The notes below the pieces were generated by a model, which was not told the DNA's origin, searched no databases, and was given only the letters and a program-made list of their open reading frames with translations. The position numbers and the translations under genes were made by a program. From Verrucomicrobiota bacterium (lineage in GTDB: Bacteria; Verrucomicrobiota; Verrucomicrobiia; Chthoniobacterales; Chthoniobacteraceae): a stretch of DNA of 64,000 bases. The DNA lies in contig VFJQ01000019.1 of assembly GCA_009885995.1 (NCBI GenBank), positions 1 to 64,000 of the forward strand, read 5' to 3'. This document shows positions 49,333-57,484 of this stretch, piece by piece. Numbering within the stretch: the stretch's first letter is position 1; every line of letters starts with the position of its first letter.

Positions 49333-49600
49333 TTCCGTCCTCATCCCCACACCGCTCCGCAAACTCACCGCGGAACTTGAAACCGTCAGCGCCGCCGGCG
49401 CGACCATCGGCGAGATCCTCGACAATCTCGACGCCGCCTATCCCGGCCTCAAAGAGCGCCTCTGCGACGAAGCCGGCAACGTGCGCCGCTTCGTGAACAT
49501 CTACGTCAACGGCGAAGACATCCGCTTCCTCGAAGAGAAAGCCACGCCGGTCAAAGAAGCCGACGAAATCAGCATCGTCCCCGCCATCGCTGGAGGTTAG
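49328..49600 (+). CDS. MoaD/ThiS-like sulfur carrier protein
   Basis: The 90-residue product is a beta-grasp ubiquitin-like protein: PSVLIPTPLRKLT, a central IGEILDNLDAAYPGL helix, RFVNIYVNGEDIRF and the C-terminal ISIVPAIAGG. The terminal Gly-Gly is the site that is adenylated and turned into a thiocarboxylate in sulfur carriers. It lies 32 bp after the threonine-synthase-like gene and 2 bp before the NIL gene. It is not next to molybdopterin or thiamine genes, so I infer a carrier dedicated to this operon. No E1-like activator or JAMM protease is in the window. Confidence 0.9.
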   Translation: MPSVLIPTPLRKLTAELETVSAAGATIGEILDNLDAAYPGLKERLCDEAGNVRRFVNIYVNGEDIRFLEEKATPVKEADEISIVPAIAGG

Positions 49601-49602
49601 CC

Positions 49603-49848
49603 GTGAAAGATCAACAACGTCTCTGGCTCATGTTCCCGACCAAGCTCATCACCACTCCGGTGATCTGGGAACTCGGGCAAAAATTCAAAGTCATCACCAA
49701 CGTCCGCCAGGCCAGCGTGAACGACGAGATCGGTCTCGTCTCGCTTTCGCTCGACGGCGAGCGCGAGGAGATCAAGCGCGCCGTCGCGTGGCTCGAGGAA
49801 CTCGGCGTGAAGGTCGAGCCGGTCGAGATCCAGACGATCGAGGGCTGA
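49603..49848 (+). CDS. NIL-domain protein
   Basis: The 81-residue product consists of one NIL domain: RLWLMFPTKLITTPVIWELG, VITNVRQASVNDEIGLVSL and EEIKRAVAWLEELGVKVEPV. The domain is known as the methionine-binding C-terminal part of the MetN transporter ATPase and as a companion of homocysteine-forming enzymes in some anaerobes. It starts with GTG 2 bp after the carrier gene. Its place under a SAM-I riboswitch fits a methionine-sensing or enzyme-partner role. Confidence 0.88.
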   Translation: MKDQQRLWLMFPTKLITTPVIWELGQKFKVITNVRQASVNDEIGLVSLSLDGEREEIKRAVAWLEELGVKVEPVEIQTIEG

Positions 49849-49855
49849 CCACCAG

Positions 49856-49908
49856 CACGGCGCAGAGCGCCGTGGCTACAGCGCTGTAGCCGCGTCGCTC
49901 TGCGACGC
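49856..49908. repeat. Intergenic palindromic element related to in-gene copies
   Basis: Three hairpins follow one another: CACGGCGCAGAGCGCCGTG, GGCTACAGCGCTGTAGCC and GCGTCGCTCTGCGACGC. Bases 49856-49880 are the exact reverse complement of 22641-22665 inside the permease gene. It sits between convergent genes and could also help end transcription, although no T-tract is present. Confidence 0.88.
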
Positions 49909-49913
49909 GCAGT

Positions 49914-50363
49914 TCACGCGCACTCCGGCCGCCCCTGCCGGATCGACACCCAAGGCTCCTGCGTGGACACATCGGTCGGATCGAGTGCGGCGCTTTGCTC
50001 CGGCGGCAGCTTCGCGGGCGAGAGGATCGCGAGAAAGACGAGCGGCTCTTTGTGCGGATTGTAGGTCGCGTGGATCGTGCCCGCCGGGATGTGTGCCATC
50101 TCACCGGCGCTCAGGATGCGATACTCCTCACCGACCCACTGCTCAGCGCGGCCGTAGATCACGTAGATGATTTCCTCGCGGTGCGGATGGAAGTGGAACG
50201 AGTGGCAGCGGCCCGGGTCCATGTTCGCGCGCACAAGCAGCAGCTTGTCCGCGCCGACGACATCGGGGCGGCAGAGCCATTCGTTGTTGGTCCACGGATT
50301 CGTCTCGCGGATCGCGTCGGCGATTTGGACAAAGCGACGTTCGTTAGAGTTCGGAGTGCTCAT
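49914..50363 (-). CDS. Cupin-domain protein
   Basis: The 149-residue product is a single cupin barrel. The metal-binding motifs are CHSFHFHPHREEIIYVIYG (three His and one Glu) and AHIPAGTIHATYNP (last His). Such proteins bind a metal and act as small isomerases, oxygenases or sugar binders. The gene starts 6 bp after the giant ThuA-fusion gene and is likely in its operon, which would fit a role in sugar or heme-linked carbohydrate metabolism. The exact reaction is unknown. Confidence 0.88.
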   Translation of the reverse strand: MSTPNSNERRFVQIADAIRETNPWTNNEWLCRPDVVGADKLLLVRANMDPGRCHSFHFHPHREEIIYVIYGRAEQWVGEEYRILSAGEMAHIPAGTIHATYNPHKEPLVFLAILSPAKLPPEQSAALDPTDVSTQEPWVSIRQGRPECA

Positions 50364-50369
50364 ACGGTT

Positions 50370-53300
50370 TTAGCGGGAAGCAGCCCACGCGACGGCATTG
50401 AGCAGCAGCGTTTTGTATTCCGGCAATTCGTGCGCACGCTCGTCGTGACCGAGCGTGATGCCGACGATCTTCGCCTTTGGGTGCTTCACGACGAAGACCT
50501 GCGGGAAGGTCTTGCCGGTGTTCGGGCTCGTCGCGGTGGCGAGCACTTCGATCGGCGTGCCGGCGGGATCGGCGACGTGGTTGTAGAGTTCGTCGGTGAT
50601 CTCGAAGCTCGGCGTCACGCCCTTCGTGATCGGGTGCGCGGGATTCGTGATCTTCACCGGGAAAGCGCCGAGCTTGTCGTGCCCGCGCGTGCCGCCGCCG
50701 ACGATTTGCAGATTCCATTCGGGGAAGTTTTTCCACGCATACCAAGTGCCCGGATGCAGCGCGATGATCGCCCTCCCCGCGTTGGCGAAGTCGATCAGCG
50801 CCTTGCGCGTCGCGGAGGAAACGGGCTGGTTCGCGCTCCACACGAGCACGTCCACGCGATCGAGGATCGCGGGCACGCCGTTCGCGTTCTGCGTGAAGTC
50901 CACCCAGCCGACGTGCGGCGCGAGCGTGGCTTTATCGGCGGTGCCGAAGAACTTCACAAAGTCGTGCGACGAACCGCCGCCCACCAGCAGCACGCGCGGG
51001 CCTTTCGCCGAAGCCGGCGGCTGCGGGACAGGATCGGTGAACTGCGGTTTGAATCCGGGCTCATCATTCACGAGGTGGATGTCGGGATGCGGTGGCAGTG
51101 AAGCGGTCGGCACGTCAAGCGGCTTGGCATTCGGGTCCGCCAACTCCGCGGTGATCGCCACGAGCGTCGGCGCGATGCCGTTGTCGAGCGATTCGATGGC
51201 GATCTTGTCGATCTCCACCGTGCCCATCGCGAGTTGCTTGCTGAACCACCGCACCTGATGCGAACCCTTCACGATGCCGTCGGCGAACTTCGAGCCCGGC
51301 ACATCGACGTGCGCATTGTAGTCCGCGAACTCGACGCCGTTCTTGAACGTCATCCCTTCGCGCTGCCCGTGCGTCGTATGGATCGTCACCTTCAGCACAT
51401 CGCCCCCTTCACCACCGCCACGCGAGCCCCAGCCCGCGACGCCGCCGAGGAAGTGCAGCCGGTTCGCTTTGAAGCCGCCGGCCTTCACCTCGACCTTTTG
51501 CGGCAGCGTGTGCGAGTAGCTCTTCCCCGGCCCGCCCTTGAGCACGAGGATGTTCCGCGGCGCCTTGTCCGCGCTCACGATGTTGAAAGGAATGTCGCCG
51601 ACTTTCACCGTGCCGGTCTTCACGAACTCGAACGAATCCTTCTTCGCCTCCGCCGAGTTGTAGAGCCCGGTCGTCGTCGAAGCGGTGAACGCGTCGCGCA
51701 GGTCGAGCGTGCGGAAGCGGCCGCCATCGACGCTCTGCATGTAGGCGATGATGTCGCGCAGCGGCTCGCCGCCGAGTCCCTCGAAGCCCTCGGGCATGAG
51801 CGAGCGGCCGGTGTTCTCGCGCTTCTTGATGTCCGCGACCTTCACCTGCTGCACGCCGGCGAGGCTCTTGAGCGTGATGGTCGTCGGGTTTTCCGACTCG
51901 ATCACGCCGTTAAAAAGCTGGCCGTCCTTCGTCTCGATGTTCCAGCCGACGAAGCTCGGATCGACCTCCGCGTTCGGATCGACGATCGCGCCGAGCAACT
52001 CGCCCGCGCCGTGCGCGCCCATGCCGGTGAGCCCCGGCCCGATGTCCGCGCCGAAGTCGCCGAACTTGTGGCACACCGCGCACGTCGTGTTGAAGAGCAC
52101 CTTGCCCTTCGCCGCGTCGCCCTTTTGATCCACGAGCGGCATCAGCTTCGCGATCGCTTCCTTCTTCGCCTTCGCGAGCGGGTTGAGTTCATCGAGCAAC
52201 GCGTTTGCGCGCTCGGCCACTTTCTTGTTCGCGTGCGCGCGCAGCCGGTAGGCATTCGCCGGCCCGAGCGTGGTCACATCGACCTGCTTCGCCTTCACCG
52301 CGTCGAGGAACGCGTTCGCCCAGTCCGCGCGCTTGAGCAGCGTGTCGAAGGCCACGGTCTGCGCCTCGGCGGGGAGTTTACCAAAGGTGGCGGCGAGTTC
52401 CTTGCCGACCGAAGCATCGTCCAGATCGGCGAGCGCGAGGATGAGCTGGCGCTTGAAACCGGCCGCGCCATCCGCGCCGAGTTGCTTCACGATGGCGGGA
52501 AGAATCTCCGCGTTCGCGCTGCGGATGCCGATGAGACTCTGAGCCGCCGCGAGCCGCACGGCGTCGTCGCCTTTCGCGTCGGCGAGTTGCGCGAGCAGCT
52601 TCGTCGAAAGCTCCGTCACCTTCGCCTTCAACGCGCCCGCTTTATCCCACTGCGCCGCCAGCGGCAGCGCCGAACCGCTCACGCCGCTGTCGAGCAGGTT
52701 GCCCAGCGCGGAGGAAAGCTCCGGCGTCATCTCCGGCGCGGTCTTCAACGACTTGCCGAGCGTGTCGAGGATGGTGCGTTTGAGTTCGTCGGCGCCGCCT
52801 TGCTTCGCCCCGACCGCGATCACGAGCTTCGCCGCCGCGTCGGTTTCGCCGCGCTCGGCCACGCCTTGCGTGAGTTGAGTGACCAGCGTCGCGAGACCGG
52901 CATCTCCGCTGGCCAGCGCGGCCGCGATCGCGGCCGGAGAATTGCGCGAGGCTGCGCCGATGGCCGCGCTGCGCTGAAAGTCGTCGTCGAACTTCGGCCA
53001 CGCGGCGACGAGCGCTTTTGCGGCAGAGTCGTTTGCATCAGCCGCAGCGAGCGCGGTGAGCGCCGCGAGACGGACGGCAGCTTCGGGATCGTTCAGCTTC
53101 TTCTCGAGCGCCGCAACGGCGTCGTTAGCCGCGAGGGCTTCAGCTCCGAGCGCGGCGTTCCGGCGAACCGAAGCGTCCGCGTCGTCGAGCGCGGCAGCGA
53201 GTTGCTCAGGCGCGAGCAGACCGAGCGCCCCCATCGTCCACAAAGCCGCGATCCGCGTCTGCGGTTCGGGATTCTTCAGCGAAGCGGCGACCACCTTGAT

Positions 53301-55532
53301 CGCATCCGGCGAGAATCCTTTCTTGCCGCCGGATTCGGAGACGCCCTGCGCCTTCGCTTTCTCGGCGATCAAACGACTCGCCGTCATCCGCACCACGCGA
53401 TTCGGATTCTCCAGCGCCTTCGCCAACTCACCGACGCCCGCCTTCGACAAATCCGGCACCGCGAGCTTCTTCGCCTGCTTGTGATCGATCCGCCAGATGC
53501 GGCCGAAGTAGTGGTCGCGGTCGGGGCGGACGGCGGCGTTGACGTTGTTGTGATCGGGGCCGCGCGTGTCGTTGTGCATCACTGCCTGGTTGTAGAAGTC
53601 GGCCACATACAGCCCGCCGTCGGGGCCGATGCGCGTCTCGATCGGGCGCCACCACATGTCTTTGCTGCGCACGAATTCCGTCTCCTCGCGGCCGGGCAAC
53701 TTCGCAGCGGTGTAACTCGAACCTTCGGGCGTGAGGCGCGTGTGATGGATCACATTGATCGTCGGCTCGGTGGTGAAGTAGTCGCCGTTGTATTCCGCCG
53801 GCCACGTGCCGCCGTCGTAGATCGCGCAGCCTGCCGCGGCGGTGAAGGAGCCGACCCAGTCGATCTGCACATACGCGAGTTGCTCGGGCGCGAGCAGCGG
53901 AAAGGATTTCGGCGACGGCTCGACGACTTTGAAACTCGTGGTGTTGCCGATCTTGCCACGCGCGAGCGCATACTCGGGCAGCACGGTCTGCATGAGGAGC
54001 TGACCGCTCGTCGGCTGCGTCCACATCACGCGATTGTCGCCGGTGATGGTCAGGCCCCAGGTGTTGCCGCCCTTCGACGAATACTGCTCGATCTTCGCCC
54101 CATCGGGCCGGAAGCGCACGACGCCGCTGCCGATCGTGCCTTGCGTCTCACCCTGCGTATTCTTCACCTCGCTCGATGAGCTGTAGCCGTGCGTCGCGTA
54201 GATCCAGCCGTCCCAGCCCCAGCGCGGATTGTTGATGACCGCGTGCGTGTCCTTCGTGCCGAGGCCGGTGTAGAGCTTCTCGACTTTGTCCGCCTTGCCG
54301 TCGCCGTCGGTGTCGCGGATCCAAAGGATGTCCGGCGCTTGCGTGACGATGACGCCGTCCTGGTGGAAGACGAAGCCGGTGACGAGGTCGAGACCCTCGT
54401 AGAAAACCTGCTTTTTGTCCATCACGCCGTCGCCGTCGGTGTCGATGAGGATGCTAATTTTGTCCTGCGCCTTGCGCTCCTGTTCGCCGGGCGTCGGATC
54501 AATCCCACCGTGATCTTTCCACTCCTTGCCGCGGTAATCGGGCCGCATCCCGCGCCGACCATTCGGATACTCCGGCGTCTCCGCGACCCACAACCGGCCC
54601 GCGGGATCCCAATCGATGCACATCGGCTTCGTGATGAGCGGCTCGGCGGCGACGAGCTTCATCGTGAAGTCGGGATGCACTTCGAGATTTGCGAGCGTGT
54701 CCGCCGGCTTCTGCGGGCCACCGGGCGGATACGTTAGCGCGTCGAGTTCTTCGCGCTTCACGTATTCGTCGAGGTTCGTCCGCTTGCCCGCCCACGCGAT
54801 GCCGCGCAGCAGCACCGCGCGAAACTGCGGCAGCGAGAAGTTCTTATACAGATGCCCGGGGATGTGCACGAACGCGCGGTAGCCGTCCCGCTCGTAAGTC
54901 CACATCTGCGGCTGGATGTCGTAGATATGCGCCTTCCCGCCCTCGGCCTGCTTCTTCCCTTCCTTCACGTTCGGCGTGTAGCTCGTCGCCAGAACGCGGA
55001 TGTCCGGCGCGAGGTCCATGTCGTAGTAGATCTCGTCGTCCATGTGGAAGTTCGACGCGCCCTTCGTGATCGGATGCCCGCCGCCGATCTGCTGATTCTC
55101 CGTGTAGTAAAGATCCATCGGCCCCTCCTTCCACTTCGTCACCTTCGGCACCCACGCCCCGCCGATCACCGACTTCCACCAAGCCGGATCCTTCGCCACC
55201 GCCGCTGCATGGATCACCACCAGCCCGCCGCCGCGCTTCGTGAACTCCGCGAGATTCGCCTTCTGCTCCTCCGTCGCATCACCGCCCGACTGCGCGTGGA
55301 CGACGATCACATCCGTCTGCTTCATCTGCTCCGCCGTCGGCCAATCCATCGCGCCATCCGCCTTCATCCCGCGCTCGGCCAGCAGCACCTTCCAGTCGCG
55401 GAGAAACTGCTCGTGCTCGTGCGCGCCCGGCCCGTGCGTCTTCTTTCCAGCGCGAATGAAAACGCGCAGCGGATCCGCGTGCGAGGCGGCGAGGAAGATG
55501 CAGAGCGAAAGGAAGAGGAAAATTCGTTTCAT
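50370..55532 (-). CDS. Giant ThuA / beta-propeller / HEAT / heme / ThuA fusion protein
   Basis: The 1720-residue exported protein has a signal peptide (MKRIFLFLSLCIFLAASHA) and a first ThuA-like domain (about 22-250, with VVIHAAAVAKDPAWW and AFVHIPGH). A PVC-type membrane-bound dehydrogenase propeller follows (about 270-640), with Asp-rich LIDTDGDGVMDK and IRDTDGDGKADKV loops. HEAT repeats (660-1100) and a c-type heme motif CAVCH near residue 1150 come next, then a beta-rich domain (about 1250-1450) and a second ThuA-like domain (about 1508-1718, with GTWYAWKNFPEW and LGHDERAH). ThuA domains are linked to trehalose or other sugar degradation. ATG 55532 gives the signal peptide. Substrate unknown; a periplasmic sugar oxidoreductase is likely. 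Confidence 0.9.
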   Translation of the reverse strand: MKRIFLFLSLCIFLAASHADPLRVFIRAGKKTHGPGAHEHEQFLRDWKVLLAERGMKADGAMDWPTAEQMKQTDVIVVHAQSGGDATEEQKANLAEFTKRGGGLVVIHAAAVAKDPAWWKSVIGGAWVPKVTKWKEGPMDLYYTENQQIGGGHPITKGASNFHMDDEIYYDMDLAPDIRVLATSYTPNVKEGKKQAEGGKAHIYDIQPQMWTYERDGYRAFVHIPGHLYKNFSLPQFRAVLLRGIAWAGKRTNLDEYVKREELDALTYPPGGPQKPADTLANLEVHPDFTMKLVAAEPLITKPMCIDWDPAGRLWVAETPEYPNGRRGMRPDYRGKEWKDHGGIDPTPGEQERKAQDKISILIDTDGDGVMDKKQVFYEGLDLVTGFVFHQDGVIVTQAPDILWIRDTDGDGKADKVEKLYTGLGTKDTHAVINNPRWGWDGWIYATHGYSSSSEVKNTQGETQGTIGSGVVRFRPDGAKIEQYSSKGGNTWGLTITGDNRVMWTQPTSGQLLMQTVLPEYALARGKIGNTTSFKVVEPSPKSFPLLAPEQLAYVQIDWVGSFTAAAGCAIYDGGTWPAEYNGDYFTTEPTINVIHHTRLTPEGSSYTAAKLPGREETEFVRSKDMWWRPIETRIGPDGGLYVADFYNQAVMHNDTRGPDHNNVNAAVRPDRDHYFGRIWRIDHKQAKKLAVPDLSKAGVGELAKALENPNRVVRMTASRLIAEKAKAQGVSESGGKKGFSPDAIKVVAASLKNPEPQTRIAALWTMGALGLLAPEQLAAALDDADASVRRNAALGAEALAANDAVAALEKKLNDPEAAVRLAALTALAAADANDSAAKALVAAWPKFDDDFQRSAAIGAASRNSPAAIAAALASGDAGLATLVTQLTQGVAERGETDAAAKLVIAVGAKQGGADELKRTILDTLGKSLKTAPEMTPELSSALGNLLDSGVSGSALPLAAQWDKAGALKAKVTELSTKLLAQLADAKGDDAVRLAAAQSLIGIRSANAEILPAIVKQLGADGAAGFKRQLILALADLDDASVGKELAATFGKLPAEAQTVAFDTLLKRADWANAFLDAVKAKQVDVTTLGPANAYRLRAHANKKVAERANALLDELNPLAKAKKEAIAKLMPLVDQKGDAAKGKVLFNTTCAVCHKFGDFGADIGPGLTGMGAHGAGELLGAIVDPNAEVDPSFVGWNIETKDGQLFNGVIESENPTTITLKSLAGVQQVKVADIKKRENTGRSLMPEGFEGLGGEPLRDIIAYMQSVDGGRFRTLDLRDAFTASTTTGLYNSAEAKKDSFEFVKTGTVKVGDIPFNIVSADKAPRNILVLKGGPGKSYSHTLPQKVEVKAGGFKANRLHFLGGVAGWGSRGGGEGGDVLKVTIHTTHGQREGMTFKNGVEFADYNAHVDVPGSKFADGIVKGSHQVRWFSKQLAMGTVEIDKIAIESLDNGIAPTLVAITAELADPNAKPLDVPTASLPPHPDIHLVNDEPGFKPQFTDPVPQPPASAKGPRVLLVGGGSSHDFVKFFGTADKATLAPHVGWVDFTQNANGVPAILDRVDVLVWSANQPVSSATRKALIDFANAGRAIIALHPGTWYAWKNFPEWNLQIVGGGTRGHDKLGAFPVKITNPAHPITKGVTPSFEITDELYNHVADPAGTPIEVLATATSPNTGKTFPQVFVVKHPKAKIVGITLGHDERAHELPEYKTLLLNAVAWAASR

Positions 55533-55640
55533 GGTCGGGGACGTGATGCGGGTGTCGGCGATTAAAGCCGCTCCCCCTCCGCGCACTAGCCGGAAGCGCG
55601 TTTTGGATTGGTGATGGTGGGAGTAACGCTACATCACGGT

Positions 55641-55807
55641 GTCATCCTGAGCGGAGCGCCGCTTCGCGAAGCGAAAGGCGCGCAGTCGAAGGACCCCGTG
55701 AAACGTCGGGCGGCTTCCGTTGCGAAAGTCGCAGGACTCAGCACGGGGTCCTTCGACTCCGCGCCCTCGCCGCCTTCGCCCGCCGAGGGCACTTCGCTCA
55801 GGATGAC
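55641..55807. repeat. 167-bp palindromic repeat, TCATCCTGAGCGGAG family, copy C
   Basis: Ends GTCATCCTGAGCGGAG (55641) and CTTCGCTCAGGATGAC (55807) match copies A and B, with inner GTCGAAGGACCCCGTG and its inverse near 55685 and 55743. It lies between the divergent ThuA fusion and the AraC gene, 9 bp before the AraC start. Confidence 0.88.
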
Positions 55808-55816
55808 TTCTCTTTT

Positions 55817-56656
55817 ATGTCCACTCACCCATCACTCCAGGAAACCCACATCGCCGGGCCCGACAGCCGCGTCTGGAAAGTCACCGCCGCCGATTGCCCC
55901 GGGCTCGCGAACCACCACATCGCCCACGTCGCCGTCGCCGACACCGCGCCGCCTTACGAAGTCGTCCGCATGGACCTCGCCGGCACCTTCCTCTTCTCCT
56001 GTCACAGCGGACGCGGCCGCATCCTGCTCGATGGCCGCTGGCAACTCATGCGCGCAGGCGACGCCTGCATCGCCCCGCCCCACGTGCTCCTCGCCTTCCA
56101 CTGCGAACCGAAGCACCGCTGGGAAATCACCTGGGTCCGCTACCAGCAGCCCGCCGATCAAAAGCCGATCATCCAGTCGAGTTCACCCTCGATGGCGAAG
56201 CTCGACTCCGAGCCGATCCGCCACGCCGTGCTCGGCCTCTACCACGAGCAGCAAAGCCAGCACGCCCCCGCGACCGTGCGCCACTGGGTCGAAATCATCC
56301 ACACCTACGTCGCCCGCTTCGCCAGCCCGTGGCAGACCGACGATCGCCTCGGCGCGCTGTGGGAATACGTCGCCGCCCGCCTCGGCGAACCGTGGTCGCT
56401 CGACGTGCTCGCCCGCCGTTGCCACCTCAGCACCGAACATCTCCGCCGCCTCTGCCGCCGCGAACTCGGCCGCAGCCCCATGCACCACGTCATCTACCTG
56501 CGGATGCAATACGCCGCGCGTCTACTGACCACGACCGACGACAAGATCGAGACCATCGCCCACGACTGCGGCTACGAAAACCCGTTCGTCTTCTCGACCA
56601 CGTTCAAGAAATGGGTCGGCTGGCGCCCGAGCGACTATCGCGCGAGAAAGCGCTGA
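55817..56656 (+). CDS. AraC-family transcriptional regulator
   Basis: The 279-residue product has an N-terminal cupin-like ligand domain (GRGRILLDGRWQLMRAGDA, then PHVLLAFHCEPKHRW) and a C-terminal AraC DNA-binding domain with two helix-turn-helix units: LDVLARRCHLSTEHLRRLCR and KIETIAHDCGYENPFVFSTT followed by FKKWVGWRPSDYR. It is divergent from the giant ThuA fusion gene, which makes that gene and the cupin its probable targets. The ligand is likely a sugar. The intervening 284 bp contain the palindromic repeat copy C and no other gene. Confidence 0.93.
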   Translation: MSTHPSLQETHIAGPDSRVWKVTAADCPGLANHHIAHVAVADTAPPYEVVRMDLAGTFLFSCHSGRGRILLDGRWQLMRAGDACIAPPHVLLAFHCEPKHRWEITWVRYQQPADQKPIIQSSSPSMAKLDSEPIRHAVLGLYHEQQSQHAPATVRHWVEIIHTYVARFASPWQTDDRLGALWEYVAARLGEPWSLDVLARRCHLSTEHLRRLCRRELGRSPMHHVIYLRMQYAARLLTTTDDKIETIAHDCGYENPFVFSTTFKKWVGWRPSDYRARKR

Positions 56657-56659
56657 GCG

Positions 56660-57388
56660 TCAGCGCCGCGTGACGCGCACCTCCGGTCGATAGACGATGC
56701 GCACCAGCAAGTCCCCTCGCCCGCCACGCGGCTTCGGCATCCCTTCGCCGACGACGCGCACGATTTCACCACGCGCCACGCCCGATGGTATCTGCACGCG
56801 CAGCATTGACCCGGCGGGACCGACAATCGTTTCCGTCCCGCCCTGCTTCGCCCTCTGCGTGCTGATCCGAAGATCACCGCGCAGATCGGAGCCGCGAGCT
56901 TTGAACCGAAACCCCGGCAGCACGCCGACGCGGACGATGACGAAGCCGCCGGCAAACAGCGCGCCACGCGAAATCCGAAAGCGCGTCCCCGGCGCCGTGC
57001 TGGGCGGGATGGTCAACTCATAGACTTCCTGCCCATGCGGATTCGCGGGATCGTTGACCCGCACCACGATCGACACGCCGCGCAGGAAATCCTCGATCCG
57101 CAGGCGCGTGTCCTGGGCAATGTTGCGCTCGATCTTCCCGGCGCGCGCCGGAGCGGCGGTCTTCGCCGCGTTGAGCGTTCGATCGTAGGCACGGCGGCGC
57201 GCCGGATCGCTGAGAATCTCGTGCGCCGCATTGAGTTCCTGCGCGCGCGCCACCGCGTCTGCCGAGCCAGGGTTCACATCAGGATGATGCTGCTTCGCCA
57301 ACAGCCGATACGCGGCGCGGATCTGCGCGAGGGTGCAGCGGCGATCGAGGCCCAGAGTGGCGTAGTGGTCGGGTTCAGTGAGCGCCAT
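56660..57388 (-). CDS. CbpA-like DnaJ co-chaperone
   Basis: The 242-residue product has an N-terminal J domain (YATLGLDRRCTLAQIRAAY, the HPD tripeptide in KQHHPDVNPG, and AHEILSDPARRRAYDR) and a C-terminal substrate-binding part with two DnaJ_C-like beta domains (ELTIPPSTAPGTRFRI, GDLLVRIVYRPEV). The zinc-finger cysteines and G/F linker of full DnaJ are missing, so it is of the type B (CbpA) kind. ATG 57388 gives MALTEPDHYATLGL; the frame upstream is rejected. It converges with the AraC gene, 3 bp apart. Confidence 0.92.
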   Translation of the reverse strand: MALTEPDHYATLGLDRRCTLAQIRAAYRLLAKQHHPDVNPGSADAVARAQELNAAHEILSDPARRRAYDRTLNAAKTAAPARAGKIERNIAQDTRLRIEDFLRGVSIVVRVNDPANPHGQEVYELTIPPSTAPGTRFRISRGALFAGGFVIVRVGVLPGFRFKARGSDLRGDLRISTQRAKQGGTETIVGPAGSMLRVQIPSGVARGEIVRVVGEGMPKPRGGRGDLLVRIVYRPEVRVTRR

Positions 57389-57484
57389 GGGTGGAGAAGT
57401 AACGTAGATCAGCGCGCGACCGCGAGGGACGAACCAAAAAGCTTTCGCAGCGCCGCGAGTCCATGTCTGACTCATGTCTTGCAG

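Noticed and set aside
49856-49908. Rho-independent terminator after the NIL gene
   Set aside because: The stems are strong but no T-tract follows on either strand, and the sequence is a copy of the repeat family.
51234-54179. 981-codon plus-strand frame opposite the giant ThuA fusion
   Set aside because: It has Arg/Glu/Leu-rich shadow composition, while the minus strand encodes an uninterrupted multidomain protein.
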